A program made the translations under genes and the position numbers. A stretch of 7,512 nucleotides of DNA from a bacterium (GTDB taxonomy: Bacteria > Bacillota_I > Bacilli_A > RF39 > UBA660): the NCBI GenBank assembly GCA_019421005.1, contig JAHZGA010000034.1, forward strand, positions 1 to 7,512, written 5' to 3'. The notes beneath the pieces are model-generated. The model saw only the letters and a program-made list of their open reading frames with translations. It had not been told where the DNA came from and made no database searches. This document shows, one piece after another, positions 1 to 6,625 of this stretch; position 1 is the stretch's first letter, and each line of letters begins with the position of its first letter.

Positions 1-458
1 GAATCAAGTTGTTTAAAAAAGGCAAAAAGTTATCACCAAAAACCATGACACATAAGTTTAAAGGTTATAAATCAGGAGATAAAATCGGTGTTGATGGATC
101 TTATGATGTAAATATTTGGTATTCATATGATAATGACTCAAAAACAACTGTTGTAAATAAAAAAATAGATTATAATGATTTATTTAACGTAAAGGTTCGT
201 AATAATACTGATTTGAGTGATGAAACTGATATAATTGTTCGTACTTTATCACAACCAAATTGTAACAAAGTTGAAATTGGTGAAAATGGAGTAATTAATT
301 TTGATATTGAAAAAGAATTAGGTGTAGAATTAGTTGGTGAAACTAAAATGAAAATAGCTATTGAAGAAGATGAGGAACCTTGGGATGAAATCGATGATAA
401 TCCAGATGAAGTAATGGAAGATATTGAAAATTCTGTTAAAGAGGATTATATTAATTAG
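1..458 (+). CDS. cotE: CotE-family outer spore coat morphogenetic protein (5' partial)
   Basis: CotE directs assembly of the outer coat of the endospore. I recognise the family from a block at about nt 96-146 reading GSYDVNIWYSYDNDSKT, which closely parallels the GTYDINVWYSYADNTKT block of Bacillus subtilis CotE. A second match is QPNCNKVEI (about nt 252-278; QPNCLEVTI in B. subtilis), followed by VVGETK-like 'LVGETK'. The protein ends in an acidic tail rich in Glu and Asp with one Trp, also typical of CotE. The frame stays open to the left edge (ATC AAG before the TTG at 9), so that TTG is probably an internal Leu codon and roughly 25-30 N-terminal residues lie outside the window. Two hairpins follow the TAG stop. 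In B. subtilis cotE lies near mutS/mutL; here it sits before rpsP. Family assignment is confident; the spore-forming lifestyle is inferred from it. Confidence 0.88.
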   Translation, partial: IKLFKKGKKLSPKTMTHKFKGYKSGDKIGVDGSYDVNIWYSYDNDSKTTVVNKKIDYNDLFNVKVRNNTDLSDETDIIVRTLSQPNCNKVEIGENGVINFDIEKELGVELVGETKMKIAIEEDEEPWDEIDDNPDEVMEDIENSVKEDYIN

Positions 459-476
459 GTGCCTATGGCACTTTTT
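459..476 (+). terminator. Rho-independent terminator of cotE
   Basis: A perfect 5-bp stem GTGCC/GGCAC (459-463 with 467-471) closes a TAT loop and is followed by five Ts (472-476). Bases 457-458 can add an A-T and a G-T pair. It begins directly after the cotE stop codon. Confidence 0.7.
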
Positions 477-507
477 AAATGATATTTAATATTATTTTGC
501 ATAAAAT

Positions 508-546
508 ATACTGTCAACCATTTAGGGTTGACAATGTATTTTTTTT
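508..546 (+). terminator. Second hairpin/T-tract, overlapping the rpsP -35 box
   Basis: A perfect 8-bp inverted repeat TGTCAACC/GGTTGACA (512-519 with 526-533, loop ATTTAG) is followed by eight Ts (539-546). ATAC/GTAT (508-511 with 536-539) can extend the stem across a 2-nt bulge. Transcripts escaping the first cotE terminator would meet this one. The right arm contains the TTGACA of the rpsP promoter, so as DNA it could also be an operator. Which role dominates cannot be told from sequence. Confidence 0.55.
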
Positions 547-556
547 ATGATAGAAT
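528..556 (+). promoter_or_regulatory. Sigma-A-type promoter of rpsP-khpA
   Basis: The -35 is a consensus TTGACA (528-533). After a 17-nt spacer comes the -10 TAGAAT (551-556), preceded by TG at 548-549, which gives an extended -10 (TGATAGAAT). The predicted start is near 563, about 20 nt before the rpsP ATG. The spacer is largely a T-tract. This is a strong housekeeping promoter, as expected for a ribosomal protein gene. Confidence 0.8.
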
Positions 557-581
557 ATTGTTACGAAATGGAGGAGAAATT

Positions 582-854
582 ATGGCTGTTAAATTAAGAT
601 TAAAAAGAATGGGCGCTAAAAAAAGACCATTTTACCGTATTGTAGCTGCTGATTCTAGATCACCTAGAGATGGTCGTTTTATTGAAACAATTGGAACATA
701 TAACCCAATTACTGAACCAGCTGAAGTTAAAATCAATGAAGAAATAGCTTTAAAATGGTTATCAACAGGTGCTATTCCAACAGATACTGTTAGAGATTTA
801 TTTAGCAAACAAGGTATTATGAAAAAGTTTCATGAGCAAAAGAGTGGTAAATAA
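582..854 (+). CDS. rpsP: 30S ribosomal protein bS16
   Basis: bS16 is a small-subunit protein that binds 16S rRNA and assists 30S assembly. The 90-residue product has the typical start MAVKLRLKRMGAKKRPFYRI, then VAADSRSPRDGRFIE and IGTYNP, and covers the whole family length. The ATG at 582 is chosen because GGAGGAGA (570-577) lies directly upstream and the protein then begins at the conserved MAVKLRL. The frame is open back to an ATG at 528, but that start lies inside the promoter and would add 18 non-conserved residues. The TAA stop overlaps the khpA ATG by one base (TAATG), indicating translational coupling. Confidence 0.97.
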   Translation: MAVKLRLKRMGAKKRPFYRIVAADSRSPRDGRFIETIGTYNPITEPAEVKINEEIALKWLSTGAIPTDTVRDLFSKQGIMKKFHEQKSGK

Positions 855-1099
855 TGGAATTAGTAAAATTAACCGAATTTTTAATTAAAAACATCACCAA
901 AGAACCTGATTTAGTATCAGTTAAACAATTTGATGATGAAGATAATACTATTGTAATTCAAGTTATGGTTGCAAGTGATGATATGGCAACTGTTATTGGT
1001 AGTCATGGTAAGACTGCTAATGCTATTAGAACAATCGTCCAAGCATCAAGCTATATTAATGGAAATAAAAGAGTTAAAGTTAATATAGATTCATTTTAA
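854..1099 (+). CDS. khpA: KH-domain RNA-binding protein KhpA (YlqC)
   Basis: KhpA is a small RNA-binding protein that partners with KhpB (Jag) in Bacillota and influences cell division, envelope homeostasis and RNA metabolism. The 81-residue product is a single KH domain with its GxxG loop as GSHG (residues 49-52) in the context VIGSHGKTANAIR, where IGKxGR is more usual. Length matches the family. It is translationally coupled to rpsP by a 1-nt overlap, the conserved Bacilli neighbour arrangement. The usual downstream rimM-trmD genes are missing; a terminator follows at once. Confidence 0.93.
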   Translation: MELVKLTEFLIKNITKEPDLVSVKQFDDEDNTIVIQVMVASDDMATVIGSHGKTANAIRTIVQASSYINGNKRVKVNIDSF

Positions 1100-1122
1100 A
1101 AGACATTAGGTCTTTTTTTTTA
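1098..1122 (+). terminator. Terminator of the rpsP-khpA operon
   Basis: The stem AAAAGAC/GTCTTTT (1098-1104 with 1110-1116, loop ATTAG) starts inside the khpA stop codon and runs into a T-tract reaching 1122. The stem is AT-rich, so read-through is possible. Confidence 0.65.
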
Positions 1123-1130
1123 AAAGTCAT

Positions 1131-1179
1131 ACATTAATTTTAAGTTTTTGTTGTATAATTATAGAAAATATATTATAAT
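1131..1179 (+). promoter_or_regulatory. Candidate promoter region of the uppS operon
   Basis: Two TATAAT boxes are visible. The one at 1154-1159 has no good -35 at the right distance. The one at 1174-1179 has TTGTAT (1151-1156) 17 nt upstream. The segment lies between the khpA terminator and uppS, so a promoter is expected here, but the sequence does not decide which -10 is used. Confidence 0.5.
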
Positions 1180-1197
1180 ATTATTGAGGTAGTGTAT

Positions 1198-1875
1198 ATG
1201 GAAAATAAAGTTCCAACTCATGTTGGATTAATAATGGATGGAAATGGTAGATGGGCTAAAAAGAGAAATTTACCTAGAAGTATGGGCCATCAAAAAGGTT
1301 ATCAAAATTTAGAAAAATTAAATAAACATATTTTTCAAAAAGGTATAAAAGTATTAAGTATTTATGCTTTATCAACTGATAATTTTAAACGGCCTAAAAA
1401 AGAAATTGATTATCTATTAGAATTATTTTTAGATAAATTTTCAAAACAAAAGGATTTTTATATTGAAAATAATATTAAAGTAGTTTTTTCAGGAAGAAAA
1501 AATCATTTTAATGATAAAGTTATAAATGTTATGGATGAAATTGAAAATGAAACTAAAAATAATAGTAAAGCTATTTTTAATATATGTTTTGATTATAGTT
1601 CAAGAAATGAAATAATTGATGCAATAAAAAAAATGAAAGATATTGATGAAATTAATCAAGAAACATTTAATAAATATTTATACCATGACTTACCACCAAT
1701 TGATTTTTTAATTCGAACTAGTGGTGAAATGAGATTAAGTGATTTTATGTTATGGCAAAGTGCTTATGCTGAATTATATTTTCCTGAAACTTTATTTCCA
1801 GATTTTAATAATGAAGAATTTGACAAAGCTATCGAAATTTACAATAAACGTAGTAGAAGATATGGAGGTTTATGA
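1198..1875 (+). CDS. uppS: Isoprenyl transferase / undecaprenyl pyrophosphate synthase
   Basis: This cis-prenyltransferase condenses isopentenyl diphosphates onto farnesyl diphosphate to make the C55 carrier for peptidoglycan and other wall polymers. It is cytosolic and membrane-associated. The N-terminal MDGNGRWAKK (residues 13-22, Mg-binding Asp14) and the C-terminal RTSGEMRLSDF (173-183), LWQSAYAE and RRYGG are hallmarks. Length is 225 residues, slightly short for the family. ATG 1198 is preferred over the in-frame GTG at 1192 because GAGG (1186-1189) is 8 nt from the ATG and only 2 nt from the GTG. Several near-invariant motifs differ: STDNFKRP for STENWKRP, DYSSR for NYGGR, and SDF for SNF. 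The TGA stop overlaps the cdsA start. It is first gene of the envelope operon. Confidence 0.95.
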   Translation: MENKVPTHVGLIMDGNGRWAKKRNLPRSMGHQKGYQNLEKLNKHIFQKGIKVLSIYALSTDNFKRPKKEIDYLLELFLDKFSKQKDFYIENNIKVVFSGRKNHFNDKVINVMDEIENETKNNSKAIFNICFDYSSRNEIIDAIKKMKDIDEINQETFNKYLYHDLPPIDFLIRTSGEMRLSDFMLWQSAYAELYFPETLFPDFNNEEFDKAIEIYNKRSRRYGGL

Positions 1876-2672
1876 TGAAAACAAGAGTTATAAGCGCTGC
1901 TGTCGCGCTTGCTATTTTAGTACCAATATTTGTTCATGGGGGAATGATTTATAATTTAACAATATATATTTTAGGAATTTTAGCCTTAAAAGAATTTTTA
2001 GGTGTAAAAAATACTAAAAAAGAAATACCTAATTTTATTAAATTTATTTCTTATGTTTTATTAACTTTAATAATGATTTTAAATACTAGTGAAACTAATG
2101 TTTTTACGATGGATTATCGTTTATTAGCAGGAATATTTATTTTATATTTAATTCCAACTGTTTTATATCATGATAGAAAACGTTTCAGCGTTAATGATGC
2201 TTTTTATTTAATAGGTGGTATTTTCTTTATTGCTATAGCTATGTCACTTTTTATTTTAATTAGGGAAACAAGTTTAAATATTTTAATTTATTTATTTTTA
2301 ATTTCTATTATGACTGATACATTTGCTTATATAACAGGTTTATTAATAGGAAAACATAAATTATTAGAAGTAATATCACCTAAAAAAACTTGGGAAGGTA
2401 TGATAGGTGGAACAGTTTTTGGAACATTTATCCCAACTATGTTTTATGTAGTTGTAATAAATTCTAGTATTTCACTTCCAATTATTATTGCAATTACTTT
2501 ATTTTTATCAATTATAGGACAATTTGGTGATTTAGTTTTTTCTGCCATTAAAAGATATTTTAAAACAAAAGATTTTTCTAATATTATGCCAGGTCATGGA
2601 GGCGTATTAGATAGATTTGATAGTATCATTTTTATAATGATGGCATTTACATTTTTTATAAATTTAATTTAA
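1875..2672 (+). CDS. cdsA: Phosphatidate cytidylyltransferase (CDP-diglyceride synthase)
   Basis: CdsA converts phosphatidic acid and CTP to CDP-diacylglycerol, the precursor of phosphatidylglycerol and cardiolipin, in the cytoplasmic membrane. The 265-residue product is a polytopic membrane protein with the diagnostic SPKKTWEG (168-175) followed by GG, and GQFGDL (215-220) with KTKDFSNIMPGHGGVLDRFD (230-249) holding the metal-binding acidic residues. Start ATG 1875 gives the family-like MKTRVIS N-terminus and sits 6 nt behind GGAGG (1864-1868). ATG 1872 would be only 3 nt away. With this start the uppS TGA and cdsA ATG share one base (TGATG). rseP follows 10 nt after the stop. Confidence 0.95.
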   Translation: MKTRVISAAVALAILVPIFVHGGMIYNLTIYILGILALKEFLGVKNTKKEIPNFIKFISYVLLTLIMILNTSETNVFTMDYRLLAGIFILYLIPTVLYHDRKRFSVNDAFYLIGGIFFIAIAMSLFILIRETSLNILIYLFLISIMTDTFAYITGLLIGKHKLLEVISPKKTWEGMIGGTVFGTFIPTMFYVVVINSSISLPIIIAITLFLSIIGQFGDLVFSAIKRYFKTKDFSNIMPGHGGVLDRFDSIIFIMMAFTFFINLI

Positions 2673-2682
2673 GGGGGATAAC

Positions 2683-3696
2683 ATGACACTTATATATTTT
2701 ATTTTAATACTAGGAATAACTATTTTTGTTCATGAATTAGGACATTTTATATTTGCTAAAAAAGCTAAAATTCATTGTTATGAGTTTTCTTTAGGAATGG
2801 GACCTAGAATTTTCAAATTTAACCGAAAAAATGATGAAACTGATTATTGTTTGAGATTGTTTCCTATTGGAGGATATGTTTCAATGGCTGGTGAACAAGT
2901 AGAAGTTGATAAGTCTGTTCCTGAAGAAGGTCAAATGATTAATAAAACCTGGACACAGAAGTTTTTAACAATTGTTGCTGGTGTAATGTTTAATTTTATT
3001 TTTGCTATTATTTTATTATTTATTATCGGATTAATTAATGGCGCGCCTACAAATAAACCAATTGTTGGTGATGTTGTTTCTAAAAGTCCTGCTGATATAT
3101 CAGGATTAAAATCTGGTGATTTAATAACTAAAATAAATGGTAAAAAAGTTTATTCAGTCGATCGCTTTTTACTAGAAATGCAAGTTTCAAATAGTAAAAG
3201 TTTAACTTTAGAAGTAAATAATAATAAGACTATAAAAATATCTCCAGATAAAAATAAAAATTATACTTATGGATTTGCTATGGATGGAACTAAAGAAAGA
3301 GGAATTATTCCTGCTATTAAATATGCTTTTACTAAATTCTTTGGTTTAATTGGTCAAATGGCTTTGATACTATGGTTTTTAATAACTGGAACTTTAAGTT
3401 TAAGTAATTTATCTGGACCGGTTGGAATTTATAGTATTGTTGGTGAAAGTGCAGCTGCAGGATTTATTAATTTAGTTTATTTAACAGCTTTATTGTGTAT
3501 TAATGTGGGATTTTTAAATTTCTTACCAATTCCAGCATTTGATGGTGGAAGATTATTATTCTTAATAATTGAAAAATTTAAAGGTAGCCCAGTTAATCCT
3601 AAAGTTGAAAATATTATTCATAGTATAGGTTTTATTTTGTTAATGATTTTAATGGTTGCTGTAACATATAATGATATTGTTAGATTAATTAAGTAG
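2683..3696 (+). CDS. rseP: RIP metalloprotease RseP/RasP (site-2 protease)
   Basis: This zinc intramembrane protease of family M50 cuts transmembrane segments of anti-sigma factors, signal-peptide remnants and division proteins. The first membrane helix carries HELGH (residues 17-21; His17 and His21 ligate zinc, Glu18 is catalytic). The third zinc ligand lies in NFLPIPAFDGG (279-289, Asp287), where LDGG is the usual form. GGYVSMAGE (64-72) is typical. One PDZ domain spans about residues 125-190, followed by two further membrane helices, and length (337) is normal for single-PDZ Bacilli enzymes. A G-rich site (GGGGG, 2673-2677) precedes the ATG. In most Bacilli dxr lies between cdsA and rseP and proS after it; neither is here. 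No substrate can be inferred from the window. Confidence 0.95.
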   Translation: MTLIYFILILGITIFVHELGHFIFAKKAKIHCYEFSLGMGPRIFKFNRKNDETDYCLRLFPIGGYVSMAGEQVEVDKSVPEEGQMINKTWTQKFLTIVAGVMFNFIFAIILLFIIGLINGAPTNKPIVGDVVSKSPADISGLKSGDLITKINGKKVYSVDRFLLEMQVSNSKSLTLEVNNNKTIKISPDKNKNYTYGFAMDGTKERGIIPAIKYAFTKFFGLIGQMALILWFLITGTLSLSNLSGPVGIYSIVGESAAAGFINLVYLTALLCINVGFLNFLPIPAFDGGRLLFLIIEKFKGSPVNPKVENIIHSIGFILLMILMVAVTYNDIVRLIK

Positions 3697-3703
3697 GTGA
3701 ATT

Positions 3704-4603
3704 ATGTTAAAAGTAGAAAATATAACTAAATATTATGGAGAATTAAAAGCTGTTGATAATTTATCTTTTACAGTTAAAAAAGGAGAAATATTTGGATTAT
3801 TAGGTTTAAATGGCGCTGGTAAAACAACTACTTTTAGAATGATTATGAGCTTACTTAATCCTGATAGTGGTAATATTACTTTAGATGGAAAAAAGATTGA
3901 TTATAGCATTAGTGATAAAATAGGATTTTTAACTGAAGAAAGAAGTTTATTAACTAAAATGACAGTTATAGAGCAAACCTTATTTTATGGTACACTAAAA
4001 GGAATGGATAAGGCTAAAATAATTGAAAGATTAGATTATTTATTGAATAAATTTAATATTTCTGAATATAAAAATAAAAAAATTAAAGAGCTTTCTAAAG
4101 GTAATCAACAAAAAATTCAATTCATTAATGCTGTTATCAATGAACCAGAATTGCTTATTTTAGATGAGCCTTTTTCTGGTTTAGATCCAATTAATGTTGA
4201 ATTATTTAAAAATGAAATAATAGAAATGTCTAAAAAAGGAAGTATAATTATTTTTTCATCACACCGAATGGAACATGTTGAATTATTTTGTAAAAAGTTA
4301 GTTATTTTAGTTAATGGTTCAGCTGTTATTGAGGGTAATTTAAAAGATATAAAAGAAGAATATCGCAAGAAAAATATATTTGTTAAAGGTGATATTGACA
4401 TTGAAAAAATAAAACAAATAGATGGTGTAATTGAAGTAATTAATTCAAACTTGGAATATGAAATAAAAATAGCAGATAAATCTGTTATAGATAAAGTTTT
4501 TAAAGTAGTAAGTAAAGGTAAAGATATTACTAAATTTGTTGTTGAAGAAGCTTCATTAAATGAAATCTTTGTTGCTAAAGTAGGTGAGTCTTATGAAAAG
4601 TAA
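3704..4603 (+). CDS. ABC transporter ATP-binding protein, YhaQ/NatA type
   Basis: This is the nucleotide-binding subunit of an ABC-2 exporter, paired with the permease encoded next. Walker A is GLNGAGKT (34-41), the signature is LSKGNQQK (130-137), Walker B is LLILDEP (150-156) with catalytic Glu155, the D-loop is SGLDP, and the switch His is in SSHRMEHVE (His187). The usual Q-loop glutamine is replaced by Glu in GFLTEER, as in NatA/YhaQ-like proteins. A C-terminal accessory domain of about 85 residues (DUF4162-like) follows. B. subtilis YhaQ, annotated as part of a Na+-efflux system, shares TEERxL, EPFSGLDPxNVELxK and SSHRMEHVE-like text from memory, so this subfamily is my best guess. The substrate is unknown. 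It starts 7 nt after rseP behind AGGTGA and overlaps the permease gene by 11 nt. Confidence 0.93.
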   Translation: MLKVENITKYYGELKAVDNLSFTVKKGEIFGLLGLNGAGKTTTFRMIMSLLNPDSGNITLDGKKIDYSISDKIGFLTEERSLLTKMTVIEQTLFYGTLKGMDKAKIIERLDYLLNKFNISEYKNKKIKELSKGNQQKIQFINAVINEPELLILDEPFSGLDPINVELFKNEIIEMSKKGSIIIFSSHRMEHVELFCKKLVILVNGSAVIEGNLKDIKEEYRKKNIFVKGDIDIEKIKQIDGVIEVINSNLEYEIKIADKSVIDKVFKVVSKGKDITKFVVEEASLNEIFVAKVGESYEK

Positions 4604-5903
4604 GCTTGGTTTTTTAACTAGTGTTAGTTTAAAAAGAAAAATTAAAACAAAATGGTTTTTACTTGCTAATATTTTATTATGCGCTGTTATTGTAGCTTTA
4701 GCAAATATTGATTCAGTAATTGATTTTTTTGGAGGAGATTTTAATTCTAGTGATAAAATCTATGTTATTGATAATACTGAAGTATCTTATGATTTATTTA
4801 AATCACAATTAAAAGAGAGTTCTGATGTTTTAGAAAAAAAGAATTTTGATGTTGTTAAGTATGATAAAAGTGTTGATGAAGTAAAGAAATTAATATTAGA
4901 TGATAATAGTAATTTAGCAATTGTGTTTGAAAATGATTTACAAAATACTTTAAAAGCTACTTTAATTACTGAAGGCTATATAGATACTATTGATTATCAA
5001 ATTATCAGTAGTGCGGTTAATAATACTAAAACATCTTTAGCAGTTATAAATTCTAATATTCCTAAAGAAACGTTAGAAAGTATTTATAATCCGATTAAAA
5101 TTGATAGAGTTTATTTGGATAAAAATAAAAAGTCTGATGCTGAAAATAATGAAATGTTGTTAACTACAGTTTTTCCTATTGTTATTTTACCATTTTTCAT
5201 GTTAACTATTTTTTTAGTTCAAATGATTGGGGCTGAAGTTAATGATGAAAAATCAACTAAAGGAATGGAAATAATTATTTCAAATGTTTCACCAGTTACG
5301 CATTTCTTTTCCAAAGTGATTGCTGGAAATTTATTTGTATTATTTCAAGGATTTTTATTAATTGTTTATGGAACAATTGGAATTATTGTTAGAAAGCTTA
5401 CAACAACTGATAATTTGATTTCTAAATTTAGTAATGAACTTAATATTGATATAACGGGTATTATTCAAAATGGTTTTGGAGATAAATTAGTGTATTATGT
5501 TATTGTAACTTTACTATTAATGTTATTAACTTTTATTGCTTATGCTTTGTTGGCAGGAGTTTTAGCATCGATGACAACTAATATAGAGGATTTTCAACAA
5601 TTGCAAACACCGATTATGGTTATATCTTTAATAGGATTTTATCTAGCCATGAGTGCCAATATATTTGAGGGATCTATTTTTATAAAGATTGTTTCTTATA
5701 TACCACTTATTTCAGCAATTTTAACTCCTTCATTATTGATTTTAGGTCAGATAGGACTGGTAGATATTTTAATTTCCGTTATTTTGATGATTATAACTAT
5801 TTTCCTATTGATAAAATATGGTTTACGTATTTATAAAGTTGGAATTTTAAATTATTCATCTAATGATTTATGGAAAAAAATGTTTAAAGCTTTAAAAAAA
5901 TAA
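4593..5903 (+). CDS. ABC-2 type transporter permease, YhaP/NatB type
   Basis: This is the membrane subunit of the ABC-2 exporter encoded with the preceding ATPase. The 436-residue product has one N-terminal helix (about 21-43), a large external loop (about 44-188), then about six hydrophobic segments near 189-213, 244-267, 299-326, 340-358, 366-388 and 390-410. That is the topology of ABC2_membrane_3-type permeases. The cytoplasmic segment EVNDEKSTKGMEIIISNVSP (215-234) is characteristic of the YhaP/NatB group, where the 'EKxxxxMEIIxSxVxP' loop contacts the ATPase. ATG 4593 is preferred over the in-frame GTG at 4584 because AGGTGA lies at 4582-4587, about 5 nt before the ATG. It overlaps the ATPase gene by 11 nt, so translation is coupled. 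The transported substrate is unknown; Na+, peptide or lipid-like compounds are possible. Confidence 0.9.
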   Translation: MKSKLGFLTSVSLKRKIKTKWFLLANILLCAVIVALANIDSVIDFFGGDFNSSDKIYVIDNTEVSYDLFKSQLKESSDVLEKKNFDVVKYDKSVDEVKKLILDDNSNLAIVFENDLQNTLKATLITEGYIDTIDYQIISSAVNNTKTSLAVINSNIPKETLESIYNPIKIDRVYLDKNKKSDAENNEMLLTTVFPIVILPFFMLTIFLVQMIGAEVNDEKSTKGMEIIISNVSPVTHFFSKVIAGNLFVLFQGFLLIVYGTIGIIVRKLTTTDNLISKFSNELNIDITGIIQNGFGDKLVYYVIVTLLLMLLTFIAYALLAGVLASMTTNIEDFQQLQTPIMVISLIGFYLAMSANIFEGSIFIKIVSYIPLISAILTPSLLILGQIGLVDILISVILMIITIFLLIKYGLRIYKVGILNYSSNDLWKKMFKALKK

Positions 5904-5925
5904 GTAGAAAAGTACTTATTTTTTT
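5893..5925 (+). terminator. Terminator of the uppS-to-permease operon
   Basis: An 8-bp perfect stem AATAAGTA/TACTTATT (5899-5906 with 5913-5920, loop GAAAAG) is extended by flanking A/T runs and overlaps the permease stop codon. The T-tract runs to 5925. Long but AT-only at its base. Confidence 0.75.
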
Positions 5926-5933
5926 GTTATAAT
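5925..5933 (+). promoter_or_regulatory. Extended -10 promoter of tRNA-Leu
   Basis: TGTTATAAT (5925-5933) is an extended -10 element whose predicted start (near 5940) falls directly before the tRNA at 5942. There is no recognisable -35, which an extended -10 can tolerate. It abuts the preceding terminator. Confidence 0.6.
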
Positions 5934-5941
5934 TAAATTAT

Positions 5942-6026
5942 GCAAGAATGGTGGAATTGGTAGACACGCAGGCTTGAGGGGCTTGTGAGTTATCTCGTGT
6001 GGGTTCAAGTCCCATTTCTTGCACCA
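5942..6026 (+). tRNA. tRNA-Leu (anticodon GAG)
   Basis: The 85-nt gene has a perfect 7-bp acceptor stem GCAAGAA/TTCTTGC, a D-arm with GGTAGA, an anticodon stem CAGGC/GCTTG around loop TTGAGGG (anticodon GAG at 5976-5978, reading CUC/CUU), a long variable arm (TGAG..CTCG) as expected for class II tRNA-Leu, a T-loop TTCAAGT and an encoded CCA (6024-6026). Confidence 0.97.
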
Positions 6027-6029
6027 ATA

Positions 6030-6057
6030 TTGTTCTTTTTTTATAGTAAGATATAAA
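6030..6057 (+). promoter_or_regulatory. Weak candidate promoter of mscL
   Basis: TTGTTC (6030-6035) and TATAAA (6052-6057) are separated by 16 nt, just 3' of tRNA-Leu. In such AT-rich DNA this is weak evidence. Read-through from the tRNA promoter is an alternative, since no clear terminator lies between. Confidence 0.35.
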
Positions 6058-6092
6058 AATTTCGTTAATAAATTATTTATAGGAGTGGTTTA

Positions 6093-6494
6093 ATGAAAAA
6101 GAATATTAATAAAGAAAAAATAATAAAAAAAGGTAATAAAACTTTTAAGGAATTTAAAGAATTTATCTCTAAAGGTAATGTAGTCGATTTAGCAGTTGGT
6201 GTTATTATAGGAAGTGCATTTGGAAAAATTGTATCATCGATGGTTAATGATATTTTAATGCCTTTAATAGGAATTATAATAGGAGGAATAGATTTTTCAA
6301 ATTTAAAAATTAGGGTAGATGGCGCGACTATAAAATATGGAATGTTTATTCAAAATGTAATTGATTTTTTAATTGTTGCTTGTTGTATTTTTGTTTTTGT
6401 AAAGGTAATTAAGAAATTTAACAAACCTAAAGAAGAAAAAGAAGATGAAGAAATTTTATTATTAAGAGAAATTAGAGATTTATTAAAAAAATAA
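6093..6494 (+). CDS. mscL: Large-conductance mechanosensitive channel MscL
   Basis: MscL is a homopentameric membrane channel that opens under high membrane tension and releases solutes on osmotic downshock. The 133-residue product has the core motif FKEFISKGNVVDLAVGVIIG (21-40) leading into TM1 (about 31-60, with FGKIVSSMVNDILMPLIG), a short periplasmic loop (IDFSNL...DGATIKYG), TM2 (about 84-107) and a charged C-terminal helix ending EILLLREIRDLLKK that forms the cytoplasmic bundle. The periplasmic loop is short, as in Gram-positive MscL. About 15 lysine-rich residues precede the usual start point (LKEFKEF). AGGAG (6081-6085) is 7 nt before the ATG and supports that start. It lies between two tRNA genes. 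Confidence 0.96.
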   Translation: MKKNINKEKIIKKGNKTFKEFKEFISKGNVVDLAVGVIIGSAFGKIVSSMVNDILMPLIGIIIGGIDFSNLKIRVDGATIKYGMFIQNVIDFLIVACCIFVFVKVIKKFNKPKEEKEDEEILLLREIRDLLKK

Positions 6495-6503
6495 TCTTTA
6501 CTT

Positions 6504-6580
6504 GCCATCGTAGCTCAATTGGATAGAGTGTTTCCCTCCGAAGGAAAAGGTTAGCAGTTCAAGTCTGCTCGGTGGCACCA
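6504..6580 (+). tRNA. tRNA-Arg (anticodon CCG)
   Basis: The 77-nt gene has an acceptor stem GCCATCG/CGGTGGC (one G-T pair), a D-arm AGCTCAATTGGATAGAG, an anticodon stem TTTCC/GGAAA around loop CTCCGAA (anticodon CCG at 6538-6540, reading CGG), a T-loop GTTCAAG and an encoded CCA (6577-6580 = ACCA). It begins only 9 nt after the mscL stop, leaving no room for its own promoter unless that lies inside mscL. tRNA-Arg genes are frequent integration targets; a recombinase gene lies 0.7 kb downstream. Confidence 0.96.
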
Positions 6581-6625
6581 TTGGGAAATCTGTCCGAACT
6601 TTTATAGTTTAGGACTTAAATATAT

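Noticed and set aside
9..11. TTG at position 9 as the true start of the cotE gene
   Set aside because: The frame is open to the window edge and CotE proteins have about 25-30 more residues before the aligned part, so the gene is cut by the window and not started here.
528..581. An 18-residue N-terminal extension of rpsP from the ATG at 528
   Set aside because: It overlaps the promoter (-35 at 528-533, -10 at 551-556), has no ribosome binding site, and bS16 normally begins MAVKLRL, as the ATG at 582 gives.
1739..1954. 71-codon + strand ORF across the uppS/cdsA junction
   Set aside because: It lies in another frame of two clearly recognised genes and resembles nothing; it is a shadow ORF.
4117..4401. 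94-codon minus-strand ORF inside the ABC ATPase gene
   Set aside because: Antisense shadow of a conserved coding region, without a plausible ribosome binding site or promoter that I could find.
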